A stretch of DNA of 52,319 bases, from assembly GCA_015680685.1 (NCBI GenBank), contig MNCI01034664.1, positions 836,068 through 888,386 on the forward strand, read 5' to 3'. Source of the stretch: Gnetum montanum. Lineage: Eukaryota; Streptophyta; Gnetopsida; Gnetales; Gnetaceae. This document shows, piece by piece, positions 23,401-34,282 of this stretch. The position numbers were made by a program, and so were the translations under genes. Each line of letters begins with the position of its first letter. Position 1 is the stretch's first letter. Below the pieces are notes generated by a model. That model worked only from the letters and a program-made list of their open reading frames with translations. It did not search any database and was not told the DNA's origin.

Positions 23401-24340
23401 ACCATTGTAAGGTTTGGATAATGCTTTTACTGCAAAAAAAAAAAAAAAACAAACACAGTTCCAACCACTGTACACGTTGGGAGAAAAACAGATGAAATTG
23501 CTGCAAATGAATGAAAATAGTCAAGAAGAATGCCCGTTTTTTTACAAGGATCACATTGGTACCGATGCAGGGGAATGTAAGGTTTTCTTTGCCTTGTAAT
23601 GGATTTCATTTTTGCGTAGAATCAACTGTTCTTTTTGGCCCCAAATCAGCGACGTCTCTACTGGTCGCGTTGTGCCAAAAAAATAATTTTTGCAGGGATG
23701 TGGATTCAAGGTGGAAGAAGAACTTGCATGGGCATTACCACTTCCAAGGTAGAAACCGTTTCAATTTCAAATTTTTTTCCATAAAATGTAATCGATCCAC
23801 CCGCCTCCAACGACGCTAATGTGTCTTGCAACACATGCACTACGTGAAGATTTTTTTTTGGCTGTTGCAAGGCCATTCTTAACCTACCTTACCTGATGCC
23901 GTATTCTCTGATGCTTAGATCTATGATACACTTGCCCTTAACCCTGAAATCAATGGCAGGAATTAAAAAAACGATCTGCAGGAACACGAAAATGCAAGAA
24001 TCCCTAAGTGAATTTGGGGAAAAATAAAACAGTTCTAGGCAACCGAAACCATATGTCCAATACATCATTTCTGTTTCTAGATCTTTCTCCTCCAACAACT
24101 GAACGTTACATAACAACAATGCCGGATGCAACGGCAGAGCCTTCTTCCGCAGTGGTGGTTGCTAATGATTTCTGGCAGGGGCGGGATATTTCAGAAGTAT
24201 TCGATGGCAGTTCCAGGCCTAGCGCCTTCACATTCGGGCTTGGTGTTTCGAATTTAAATTTTTTCAGCCATTTTCATTCGAGTGCAAGTGCACATAAAAT
24301 ATTTAGGATTAAGGTACCAGCAACATTTATGCCAAGGTAG
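23401..24340 (+). other. CpG-retaining, possibly single-copy stretch; starts with a 16-A run
   Basis: This stretch follows a run of 16 A (23434-23449). It has more CpG and mixed-composition sequence than its surroundings and no similarity to the elements in this window. It could be a genic flank or a captured piece. The short open frames overlapping 23414-23819 on both strands have no recognisable motif. Confidence 0.35.
24119..24340 (+). CDS. Possible first exon or gene fragment, unknown product (74 codons)
   Basis: ATG 24119 has a favourable plant context (AACAATGCC) and opens a frame ending TAG at 24338-24340. The first about 43 residues look coding (MPDATAEPSSAVVVANDFW, then a D/S/G/F-rich stretch); the last 25 look less so, and a splice could occur before them. 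No family is recognised. It may be a chance frame. Confidence 0.25.
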   Translation: MPDATAEPSSAVVVANDFWQGRDISEVFDGSSRPSAFTFGLGVSNLNFFSHFHSSASAHKIFRIKVPATFMPR

Positions 24341-24440
24341 ATATTATATTATCACCTTGTTTATAAACTCACTAAGAGCTTCAATAAGCATTCTTCAAAT
24401 TTTAGAACAAGTAAAAATGAAATGCTATTAAAGCTATAAT

Positions 24441-24927
24441 TGTGAACAATTATATGAAATTATTGGAATTATTTTTTAAAAGCAATACTTATCTCCTAAC
24501 TTCCTAACCTCCAAAGTTAATACTCCCTAACTTGTTGGGCAAGTCACTTGGAAGAGAAGTTAGGTAAGATATTTTTGCATATGTAACTACCTTTGAAACC
24601 TATAAAAAGGCTTCAAAAAGGAATTTTTGGAAGAGGTCTCATACATCACATTTTTGGAGATCATACTTTGAAAAGCTATTAGCTAGCACTTAGGCTCTCA
24701 CTTGAAGACACACTTTGGGGTCTTGAGAAGAGCATTTGTAAAGAAGATTTGTAAAGAGGATTGCTTGTAAGATGGCTTACTAAAGGAAATATTTCAGCCT
24801 CTTTGTCATAGTCCTGTGAGTTATGTTTTATTTTTGTTTTGTTTAAATTGTTTAGCTAGTGGTTTAGATAGTATCATCCTTGGCAAGTAATTTTGGGATT
24901 TTTAGATTGCTCTTATTGTTCTTGTTG
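24441..24927 (+). promoter_or_regulatory. LTR-like stretch with TATA box
   Basis: TATAAAAAGG at 24601-24610 follows an AT-rich upstream part and precedes about 220 bases of G/A-rich, transcribed-looking sequence up to the 154-N gap. This resembles the U3/R part of a plant LTR, but no second LTR, PBS or coding domain was found. Confidence 0.3.
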
Positions 24928-25081
24928 NNNNNNNNNNNNNNNNNNNNNNNNNNNNNNNNNNNNNNNNNNNNNNNNNNNNNNNNNNNNNNNNNNNNNNNNN
25001 NNNNNNNNNNNNNNNNNNNNNNNNNNNNNNNNNNNNNNNNNNNNNNNNNNNNNNNNNNNNNNNNNNNNNNNNNNNNNNNNN
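24928..25081. other. Assembly gap, 154 N
   Basis: Run of 154 N. Confidence 0.99.
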
Positions 25082-25708
25082 TACGTGGTAGTTTACGCAG
25101 CAATTTTTGGTAGCATAGTAGGATTGTCTTGAAGAAATTGCTAGTTTACACCTTAGAAGTTTGAACAATTCGTAGATATTGAATTTGGGATAGCTTTATT
25201 GCGAAGTGTTTACTCATGTCATTTTACCTTGTTGAAATATTTGAGGTTTACACAAATTTTCTTTCTTTTCTTTTTTGTCTATTTCCATCGAATCTTGCTC
25301 TATTTCTAGTTTTCTTGTGGAACTATCTCTTTCTCTGGGGAAAATTAGGAGCAGATTTGCAGAGTTGTGCTCAAATGTTTTAATAAAATTTTATTTGTTA
25401 CAAGTAGGTATTATTAGGACTACGTAGACTAGGAAGTTGAACAAAATAGGAAAATCTCAACAACTCATAGTACTTGGCAAAGTTGGCTGAATCTCTTTAA
25501 AGTAAGTCATTTGTAGTTTACACACAACGCAATCATTACATTTCACACAACCGCACACCGCAACAGCACACACACATACTCACATTAACTACTAAGTTTA
25601 TTTGGAGGTATCTGGGCCTTGGTGTTGCTAGAGACCAGCAGGCACCTAAATCCTGTTCGAGGACACTCGTTGGCGGTCGCGTCCCAAACGGTCATCAACA
25701 ATTGGAAT
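25082..25708. other. Unassigned sequence with a GC-rich segment at 25600-25700
   Basis: Mostly AT-rich. The segment 25610-25700 (TCGAGGACACTCGTTGGCGG and neighbours) is unusually GC- and CpG-rich and abuts the broken LTR of copy 3. No coding similarity was recognised. Confidence 0.4.
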
Positions 25709-26010
25709 GCTACAATGATGAGAAATAATCTTGATCTGTATTTCAGGTCATGAATTATGCCCAAGAACAATCCACTTGAACAAAGATTCTATACAATTGT
25801 TAAGCACCACAATGTGGGCATTCACTCTATCACTAAGTCTAAATTATGAAAACAAATTTCAAGAATCTCGCTAAATGTTGGTGAGAGTTATTGGTTTCAA
25901 CACAACAGTGAGTTGGTAGTTATAGGCATGACCATGACCCACTACATCACATCAACGATGATGTATGCAGAGCTACGATATTGTATCTTGATGACAAAAA
26001 TTTTTTATCA
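25709..26010 (-). repeat. Partial 3' LTR of copy 3
   Basis: The minus strand begins TGATAAAAAATTT directly after a GGGGGTA PPT. The stretch 25709-25800 matches 9505-9600 and 17880-17970 (ACAATGATG...AATCTTGATCT...ATTTC..GTCATG). A TATA-like box lies at plus-strand 25919-25924. The far end of the LTR is lost at about 25705. Confidence 0.75.
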
Positions 26011-26024
26011 TACCCCCATGACTA
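26011..26024 (-). other. Polypurine tract of copy 3
   Basis: Minus-strand AGTCATGGGGGTA stands directly before the LTR start, as in copy 2. Confidence 0.7.
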
Positions 26025-26235
26025 GTTGAAAATTCATCCTTGAGTTTTAAAAAAAAGGAGGATAAAGTTCCTTACAAAAATTGTTGGGGTTGTATACAAA
26101 CTTAGATACTATGACTTATTTATGTAAATGATTCTACTATAAATTCCACATTGTGGTGCGAGTAGTATTTACAAAATTATCAATGATTAACATAATTGAT
26201 AAAATGAAACAAAACAACAAAGCTCAATGTAGCCT

Positions 26236-28497
26236 TCAAGTTCTAGGTAGTGATGGCTCCTCCATCAACTTCTTTTCTTTATCATCAGGCTTTTGGAATT
26301 GGTACTTATTGAGTAGTGCCCAAAGCTTTTCTTTCTTAGATCTTGGATTATGTACCATCTAGGTGAATTCAACAATGTTTGCTAGAGTCAATACTTCTCA
26401 GTGGGCATAGCAACTATGGAAATATTTTTTTCCCTTTTACATACCAAGCTATGAACTGCCTTTATGATTCTTCAAATGCTTTGGCTATCTTTCTCAAACT
26501 TCTTCTATTGATAAGATCATATTTTCTTTGGCTAGTTTTCTCATGTCAAGGTTAGCTTTGATAAACTACTCTCTCAGTTGATGGATGCTTTCTTTTAGGA
26601 CATTATTTTGCTTCTCAATATCTATTAGCCTCATGTTTTCAGCAACAAGTATTTTATTCTCTTTTTCTAAGGAAGTGAGGGATTTTGCATGAGCATAAGT
26701 CTATGCTTCTACCACTGAGGCATTCCATGTTTCTTTTTCCTCTCCATCTCTATCTAGATGTTCCTGAATATTAGTTGGGCTATCTATTCGATTCTAAACT
26801 ACTCTATTTGGTCTAGTGCAATGTGTTGTATAGGGTCTTATCTCTCTATTCTTAATGCAACTAATTCTTCTTGTAGCCTCTACACTTCATTCTTCGCATG
26901 CTCTGCTCTAGTTTCTACCATCACCTCCTTGCCCTTAGTTAAAATAAATTGAGATTGTACTATAGTGATATTGATAGGGATATCAAAAAGATTCTACATC
27001 ACTTACCCTATCTACAATAGTTAATCCAAAATGTCTTCATGTTCTTGTAGAACATGGAGGTTCTAGTTATGGTTTCAACATCTTTGGCTCCAGTTATATA
27101 TTTTGGTGGCACAACAAGAACATTAAAGGATTCTTTGATGTGATTTGTAATAACCTCTACTACTCCTATTACATCTTGGTGTTGCATAATCACTACTGTG
27201 GCTCCTTCTCCCATTTCTAGCATAACCAAGAAGGATGTAGCATTTCCAAATATTTGTTGTGTCTAATCATCATTTTCTCTTTCTTGTAATGAAATTTGAC
27301 CACTAGTGGTTCTTGTTGATATTGTAGGCCTTCTTGGATTATCTCTTACATGATACATACTAGAGACCTCTCTATTTCCCTAGCTTATAGTTTTAGCAAT
27401 CTGTTGCAAATGGATCATGGAGGGGTTATAGTCTTGTTGTGCTAGTTGAGTGCTTGGTCTAGTTTATCACCAGCTAGTGTTGATTCACTGGGTCCTACTT
27501 ACTCTTGTCTTGAGGCTAGGATATTTCCTACTAATGTAGATCTTGTATCTCCCTTAGTGCCCACTAGTTTCTCTACTTGATCTTTTTTGGGTTGGCCTAG
27601 TTTTAAGATCTTAGCATAGGAAGCATTATGGGCTTTTGAAAAACATCATTAATCTATCATAGATTTCATGCTTATCTACATAGTTTTTTTTGATAAGGCA
27701 AGGAGATGGTAAAATGACTTTGCTTACCTTCTTTTCCTCAAACCTCCTTTGGATTTCTAAGAATAATAGATAAGCCTTAGTTGCTTGGAGTTTCCCCATG
27801 AGGATTATGCTTCCTCTAGTAGCATAGGTGGAAATTCTATTTAATATTTTAGTTGGAAATATATGAGAGGTCCCAGTTTCTAAATAAATATTCTATGTAG
27901 TAGACTATCCATTGTATTCATTCTTAGTTATTCCGTAAGCTCTTTATAGCCATAGCTTCTTTGCATTAGTGTCAAACCTTGTAGATATCTATGTAATGTT
28001 GGCTCTAAAGTTAGGAAGATTTAGTATCTGGGCTATCACCTCTACTAAATATGACATTGTGATCCCTTTAATGTTAACAGTGGCATCATCTTGCTTATTC
28101 TTCTAGAATTGGTATACTTCCCCTAGGTACCATTCACCATTACATGATAGTGTAGGCCAAAGAGGAAAGACTTATAGTTTCTCTCAGACATTAGTAGGGG
28201 AAAACTCCGTGAATAATCAAAAGTTGAGTTCCATAATAATTGTGGACATGATGGATTTCTCTTGGATATCTTGGAGACACTCATTTGAGAGCATGAGGCA
28301 TTGTCCTTACTCTTAAGTGGGTGGTGCTTTAGCTTTAGCTTATGCGAATTGCTCCATCATAGGTGTAGATTGATGGATGTAAAAGATTAGGCCTCATGCT
28401 TAGCTTATGAAGTTTGTTCTCCAACTTGTCCTCTTCCTCTGGGATTCTTACCTCTTTGTTGTGAGGGTCCTTTAGTTGCAGGTCTCTTAGGAGACAT
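26236..28497 (-). pseudogene. ORF3 of family A copy 3 (degenerate, shortened)
   Basis: The ATG at 28497-28495 gives M-S-P-K-R, then a basic Q/G/R-rich start as in copies 1 and 2. Collinear pieces include the segment at 27229-27100 (GEGATVVIMQHQDV, ITNHIKESF; copy 1 has GEGATVVVMQHQDA, IADHIKESF) and a C-terminus with AWYV..KKIFP and a late VHNPR-type motif matching copy 2, ending at TGA 26238-26236. It is about 450 bases shorter than copy 2 because of internal deletions and has many stops. The persistence of the start and C-terminus in three divergent copies argues that ORF3 was a real protein of the family. Confidence 0.75.
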
Positions 28498-29049
28498 TTG
28501 CAATCATAAAGAATCTGGTTAAAATTACCCAAGAATTTCAAATAAGTTCCTGATGATTCATAATCCTTTCTTAGGTTCTTGGATTTGATCAAAATATATT
28601 CTTGCTACTATCTTTTTGCTCTAATGAATATTGTAAAGTTAGAAAAATTTTAAAAAGAAACCCTTAAGTGTTGTATCTTCTATTGTGTTCTAATCAAGTT
28701 AGTTCTTTGTGACCTCTCTCAATTATGAATGGTTAATTGGGAAGAATAGTTAAGTTTATTGGCTTTTATTCAATTATTTAGTTAAAATATAATTAATTCT
28801 TATTGTTCTTACCCTTAATATGTTCTTCCAGGTGTTAAAAGAATTTTGATGCTAATCACACAAATTACACGTAGCACTCTTCCTCATAACTAAGTTCGTC
28901 ACTTTGTGATCAAGAGGGTTCAAGAATAATGTAAATCGAAGCTACAGTGAGGAAGTTATGAAGTTCTAAAGTTTGTTTGTCAAAGAGTTAGAAAAACTAC
29001 ATAAACTCCCTATCTATGAAATGAAACAAATGAAAATTTTCCTAACTCC

Positions 29050-29141
29050 TCACTTGTATATATAGGGATCTATATAGGATACATCATAGATACAACATCA
29101 TCGATGTGATGTCACAAGGCATCATATATTGTAGCTACAAT
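29050..29141 (-). promoter_or_regulatory. Internal promoter of copy 3 with palindromes and TATA-like boxes
   Basis: Minus-strand order: perfect 14-bp palindrome ATTGTAGCTACAAT (29128-29141), an imperfect palindrome ACATCATCGATGTGATGT (29095-29112), then TATATA boxes at about 29071-29076 and 29057-29064. Similar words (CATCA, CGATGATGT, GCTACGATATTGTA) occur in the same relative order in the copy 3 LTR at 25945-25986. Confidence 0.5.
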
Positions 29142-29508
29142 GTCACCATCAAAAGTTTCCATATTTTGAGCAAATTTCAATGGAAAAATTAAGCAAAATG
29201 GATAGTGTGGAAGGCATAAAGATGATCTAAAGGGTTCTTGATCATGGATAATGCTTAGAATGTAAGATTTATCATCAAAGTGTATGAAAGAAGGAATTTA
29301 GGCAAAGTAAGTCAATTAAGGTTGTAGGGAATGGTTAGTAGGATTTCCCAAAGGCATGATCAAAGAGGAGTATGTAGGAAAGTAATAATGATCATTGAAG
29401 TATTTTGAAAGCACAAGATGATATGGAATTGGTCATCAGGTATGAAGCACAAGAGTCATACAAGTGGGTTCCCCCACACCCCAACACCAATCGTGCCCCC
29501 GCCCCCCC

Positions 29509-29512
29509 NNNN
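29509..29512. other. Short assembly gap (4 N) after a C-rich run
   Basis: Four N directly after a C/G-rich stretch (CCCCCGCCCCCCC); probably a hard-to-read homopolymer. Confidence 0.95.
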
Positions 29513-30659
29513 ACAACCCTTAGTGCACTTATATAACCATACCTACAAATGTCTGTAGGCACTCAAGGAGTTGAATGTAAAACATACCTATTGTCCAAGA
29601 CATATATATTAGTATTACCTTAACGATAAAATAATACTATATTATAAAAAACCATTAAATTATGATTATATATATAGTAGTGAGGAGGAATGGGAGTAGC
29701 AAGGATTATAGAACATGGGACATGAAGTGTCTTACCATAGGTATAATAAATTTTGTATGTGATTTATGGTTAAAGTAATCATGAGCCCTTCTATCCAAAA
29801 TCCAAACCAAGTCCATACTAGTTATTAGTAACATCACATTGCATCATCCCAAAAGTAATAACCACAAAGACAATCATAATTGCAAGAAGTATTAACACTT
29901 GACAATATAGTTCAAGAAAGTAGTTTATTAATAGCATACTTTTATTTTTTGAAGGAGACTTGGCCATTGAACAGAGAAGTGCCTTTAGGCATGGGTAACA
30001 TGTCTTTCTAGTGACATGATAAGTTAGCACTTATTTTGGATATACTTCAATTTTTCATTAAAACTTAAGTGAATAATACAACTTAACAATAGGATAGGAC
30101 TTATAGTAGCAGCCTTCGAGAATCCACAAATACCCTTGATGTCATACCCTTTTCATTCCCACTTAATTCTTCACATTTCATCTAGGCATAATAATCACAA
30201 GTTTATTTTAGTTTTATTGTGAAAATAATATTATTATTTACATAGTAAGAACCTATTATTATTGGAAATGAGTGGTTTGATGATTTTATCTCATTGCACA
30301 TATAATTAGTCCTTTAATGATTTGATAATATAGGGTGATATTCTCATTATTTGGACTACATCTTATTTTATTCCATTACACTTATTGAAAAAATCAACAA
30401 AACTATATTTATGAAATATAATGAAAAATCATAGAAAAGTGATAAGAATGGAAATATGTGTGAAGAATTTAAAAGATATCAAAGAATGAAAATAGATTAA
30501 GAATTGGAAACAATATAAAAGAATGAAAAAGATATTAAAGAACGTAAGGATTGTTAAGAAAAGTAGAAAAAGCAAAAAGTAGAAAAAATATAAGAAGAAG
30601 AATGGATACTTAAGTGTCAAACATAACATCCCCACAACTATTGTTAAGAGTGGAGATTT

Positions 30660-32860
30660 GGAAGATTGAACAAGCTGTGAATGATTTTGTAGATAGGGTG
30701 GAGTCCTTGAAAGAGTAAGAAAAGTCACAATATAGTTTTTACTTATTGAATATTGATAAGAATAAGTTTTTATGGGCTTGTTGGGTGATAGATTTTCATG
30801 CCACCAAATTGGTATGTAGCATGAATGATATAAGGTTCCTCCCATAAATTTTAGAACTTATCATTTTGTGGAACATGACTAGGATTATAGTAAAGGACTT
30901 TATCACCAGTCTTGATAGATACTTGTCTTATTATAGCATTATGTGTACATTTGGAATACTTTTTGTGGATTTCATTACTCATTTGAGCTAGCAATCGATC
31001 TTCATCTAAGAGATTCAGATTCATTAGACATTCTCTTTGAGCTAAGCTTAAATCTAGGTCGAGAGTGCTTGCAATAAAAAGGATATTTAGTTTTGTTTGG
31101 ATTAGCAGGGTAGGTAATTTACCATAAACTATTTCATATGGTGAATACCCTATAGGAAGTTTCTAGGTGGATCTATATGCTTAGAGAGTATCATTAAGTT
31201 TAGTACTCTAATCTTTTCTACAACAATTAACAATTCTAGGTAATATTCTTGTGATTTCCCTGTTAGTCACCTCTACTTAACCATTTGCTTGGGAGTGATA
31301 AGGTGTAGTCAGTTTGTGATTAATGCCAAGTTGTTGCATTAGCTTCTTAAATGTAGCTCATGTGAAGCATGTCTCATTATTTGATATGAGCATGCATGGT
31401 ACTCCAAATCTATTCACCACATATTGTTGAAAGAATTTGACCGTTGTTATGGTTTTACAATCTTTAATTGCAAGTGCTCTTGCTTACTTTGTGCAATAAT
31501 TGATAATTACTATAATATAGGACCTTTTATTTGACATCGGTATGATGGTGCCCATGAAGTCAATTCCCCAAATGTTAAAGTATTCTAATGATTGTATCCA
31601 TTCTTGTGGTTCTTTATTTCTAGTTGTTATTCCTTTGTCGCTTGGGAATATTTTACAAAAATGTGTAAACTAATGTGCATCCTAGAATATGGTAGGCCAA
31701 AAGTAACATGCCATCATTAGTTTTAGTGCTATTCTTCATCCTACACAGTGACCATCGCATGATCCTTCATGTGCATCGTATAGGACTCTCTATTGACTCT
31801 CTTCTAGAACACACCAGCTTATTAACCGTTAGCATATATTTGTAAATATTTTCATTAATTTCCATATATCTTTTTATTTTGTGGAGGAACTATTCTTTAT
31901 GTTTCTTATCCCATTCAATAGGAAGTTCTTGTTTGGTGAGATATGTTATGTAATCAATATTCCATGACTTCACTATTGAGTCTACAACCATTGTTGTCTT
32001 GGTGAATAGGTTTTCACTAGGAAATTGGTATGATATTGGCTCATCATTTTCTTGGGGTTCTCATCTTAACCTTGATAAATGATCCACTACAACATTTTCC
32101 ATTCTTTTTTTTATCAATGATTGTAATGTCAAACTCTTGTAAGATAACAAACCATCTTATTACTCTATGACCAGTTGCTGACTTGTTCATTAAAAATTTG
32201 ATGGCACTATGATTAGTATGGACATAAATAGGATAACCAAGCACATAGTGTCTGAATTTCCCAAGTGTACACACCATAGCCATAAGATCATTTTCTATGA
32301 TGGTGTAGTTGAGTTGTGCCCCAGTGATGTTTTGACTGGTGTAGTGTATATAATAAGGTCTTTCTTGTTCATCAAGTTGAGTTAATATAGCTCCCAATGC
32401 ATAGTTTGAAGCATCTGTAATAATGTGAAGAGGCTTGAACCAATCTAAAGCTCAAAGGATTGTTGTCTCTATCAATTTCTATTTTAAGGCTGCAAATGCT
32501 TTCTCACATTGCTTTGTCCATTGAAATGGTGCATCTTTCTTAGTCAATTCTACTAGTGGTTTTGCAATCTTTGAAAAGTTTTGAATATATCTCCTCTAGT
32601 ATCCTATATGACCAAAAAAATGATCAGAATTCTTGGATAGTTTGTGGCCTCTGAGTGATATTTTATGTCTCTTATCTTTTTCTAGATCTACCTTTATTTC
32701 TTTATGAGATACTTTGTATTCTAGAACTATGCCATCTTGAACCATTAGGTGGCTCTTTTGCCAATTAAGCTTAAGATATTTTCAAAACTTGCTCTAAACA
32801 GTCCAAGGTTTGTCTAAAATCTAGCCCATATGACAAGGAAACCAAATTATCAGTTAGCCA
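30660..32860 (-). pseudogene. pol remnant: RT thumb, RNase H and integrase (Ty3/gypsy)
   Basis: Minus-strand order is RT thumb/connection (about 32800-32550: [34 protein letters not shown]), RNase H (32430-32100: DASNYALGAILTQLDEQ, NYTIIENDLMAMV, YVHTNHSAIKFLMN), then integrase (about 31600-30950: WGIDFMG, VNRFGVPCMLISNNETCF, TTPYHSQANG, EVTNREI). RT before RNase H before integrase is the Ty3/gypsy order. Key acidic residues are lost: RNase H has TNH where TDH is usual, and integrase has SNN where SD(N/G) is usual (codon at 31379-31381), both D to N. Many stops are present. The catalytic RT palm is missing beyond about 32860. Confidence 0.85.
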
Positions 32861-33162
32861 AAATTCATAATGAGTTTGTTTAGCATTCAACAATTTGAAA
32901 CAAACAAAAGTAGGCTTGAGATTTGCACCAATTCTTTCCACTTGGTTTGCCTCCTTGGTTTAATGGACATTTACAATATTATTACCTACGACATCACAGC
33001 TGTTAAGGCTTCAAATGCAATGAGGTGGCCATTCTTTACTTCGAAAAGAACTCACTAATTAGGGTCTTTATCTCTTCTTTATCTCTGTTTGGATTTGCAG
33101 AATGCTGCTATAAAGTGTTGCAGTAGCTGGCGAAGCTGGACTTGGGCAGTTACAGGAGCAAC

Positions 33163-33582
33163 CAGAGGACAGATGGTAGCGCCAGCGTCTTGGCTATTGG
33201 AACGGCCAACCCGCGGAACATGGTGCCGCAGAGCAGCTACCCAGAGTCACAAAGAGCAATCGCATGATGGAGCTCAAAGGCAAGTTCCGCCGGATATGTG
33301 ACAGGTCACAGATCAAGCAGAGACACATGCTGCTCACACAGAGGAACAATTCGAGAAGTATCCATCGCTAGATGCTCGACAGGCCATAATGGTGGCAGCT
33401 AGCCCGAGGCTGGGATAGGAGGCAGCGGAGAAGGTGCTTGCTGAATGAGGGGTGGCCCCGCAACAGTATTACACACCTCCTCATATTCTGCTCCACCTCA
33501 AGAGTGGACATGCCAGGGGCTGGTGCAGGCTACGCACCCATACAAATAATGGAACCGAGCCCCAACGTGAGGAGGGTGATGT
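33163..33582 (+). pseudogene. Type III polyketide synthase (chalcone synthase-like) gene fragment
   Basis: Three frames together give a clear chalcone-synthase-type N-terminal part: SVLAIGTANPRNMVPQSSYP (33195-33242 region), then after a small deletion KSNRMMELKGKFRRICDRSQ and QIKQRHMLLT, then PSLDARQAIMVA (with TEEQFEKY before it, marking a deletion of about 9 codons), LGxEAAEKVLAE and finally ITHLLIFCSTSRVDMPGAG and SPNVRRVM. Homology stops at about 33582, just before the place of the catalytic Cys in this family. In-frame stops and at least three frameshifts rule out function. The RICD site, where plant chalcone synthases usually have their intron, is continuous here, so the piece may descend from a retrocopy or an intronless paralogue. 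Confidence 0.85.
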
Positions 33583-33584
33583 CT

Positions 33585-33857
33585 GCATCTGCATCGCGTC
33601 CAGGGATGCCACGTCTAAACCAGCAAAATGCTTTTCCCAAGAAGAGAGAGCGAATGCGCTGTTTCTACGAACTCCTTCAATGATGTTGGCCAATTATCCT
33701 TTGTAATACCGGAGCGCAACAGTAACAGAGTTTCAACGCTCCCTTTGCGAAGGCAATCCATCCATTGCGGATCCAGAGCCTCCCGGAGCCTGAAAGAAAT
33801 TCACGACATGCCAACGCCACAGGGATTGGTACTGCAACTATTAATCAATCTCGCCAT
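33585..33857 (-). pseudogene. Possible second captured coding fragment, unknown family
   Basis: Read on the minus strand from ATG 33857, the frame gives a short Cys/Asn-containing start, a stop, then about 60 open codons that look protein-like (LREALDPQWMDCLRKGSVET, then DNWPTSLKEFVETAHSLSL) before a stop near 33615. CpG and codon use resemble genic rather than repeat DNA. I do not recognise the family. It could be an antisense chance frame. Confidence 0.3.
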
Positions 33858-34282
33858 TTGAAGTTCAAAACAGAAGAATGATCGATTCTCTGCAATTTCA
33901 GCAAAAAATTAAAACCAGTCTTTACTGCAGAACCCATTTGTGAGATTTCTCTCACGAAATAATCACGAACTTGCTGAGTTTTTTTTAGTAGTCTTTTTGT
34001 TAATGAGGACTGGCTCTGAACGGTTCTCATTTTTTCTTGTTACATATTTCTCCTTTCAGAACCGGGATAAAAGTACGAACAATCTATCAATTTTGTTCTT
34101 TCGCGCCATAGAAATCCTTTGTGTGTGTGCTAAAACAAGAGCCACATCAAATACATGATGTTTCAGAGAGATTAATTTTGACGGACATGGAAAAACCTCA
34201 AATTCAGAGGGTAGAATTGGTTAACAGGATCCTTAATTAGAGGTGAATTTTGGCACCAGTAGCATAGGCTTTCTTTTCGGCT

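Larger units (their letters stand above)
28498..30650 (-). other. Intergenic leader between pol and ORF3 (copy 3)
   Basis: Non-coding, and collinear with 1-1974 (reverse) and 12729-14717. Shared marker stretches occur at 29465-29600, 29985-30010 and 30130-30190. It includes a 4-N gap. Confidence 0.7.
25709..32860 (-). mobile_element. Family A gypsy element, copy 3, pol-bearing but truncated at both ends
   Basis: On the minus strand: RT thumb, RNase H and integrase remnants (about 32860-30700), an intergenic region with palindromes and TATA (30650-28498), ORF3 (28497-26236), a PPT (26024-26011) and part of the 3' LTR (26010-25709). The gag end is missing; homology stops near 32860, just before a stretch of host gene fragments. 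The intergenic region and ORF3 align with copies 1 and 2, but pol sits where those two have a gag tail. No terminal duplication can be tested because both ends are broken. Confidence 0.8.

Noticed and set aside
24864-25168. Open frames across the 154-N gap
   Set aside because: Same artefact of ambiguous bases.
30429-30845. Minus-strand 138-residue open frame rich in F, L and I
   Set aside because: T-rich intergenic leader between pol and ORF3 of copy 3, with a hydrophobic composition produced by T-runs; not conserved in copies 1 and 2.
33089-33301. Plus-strand 70-residue open frame rich in W and R
   Set aside because: Wrong frame of the chalcone-synthase-like pseudogene.
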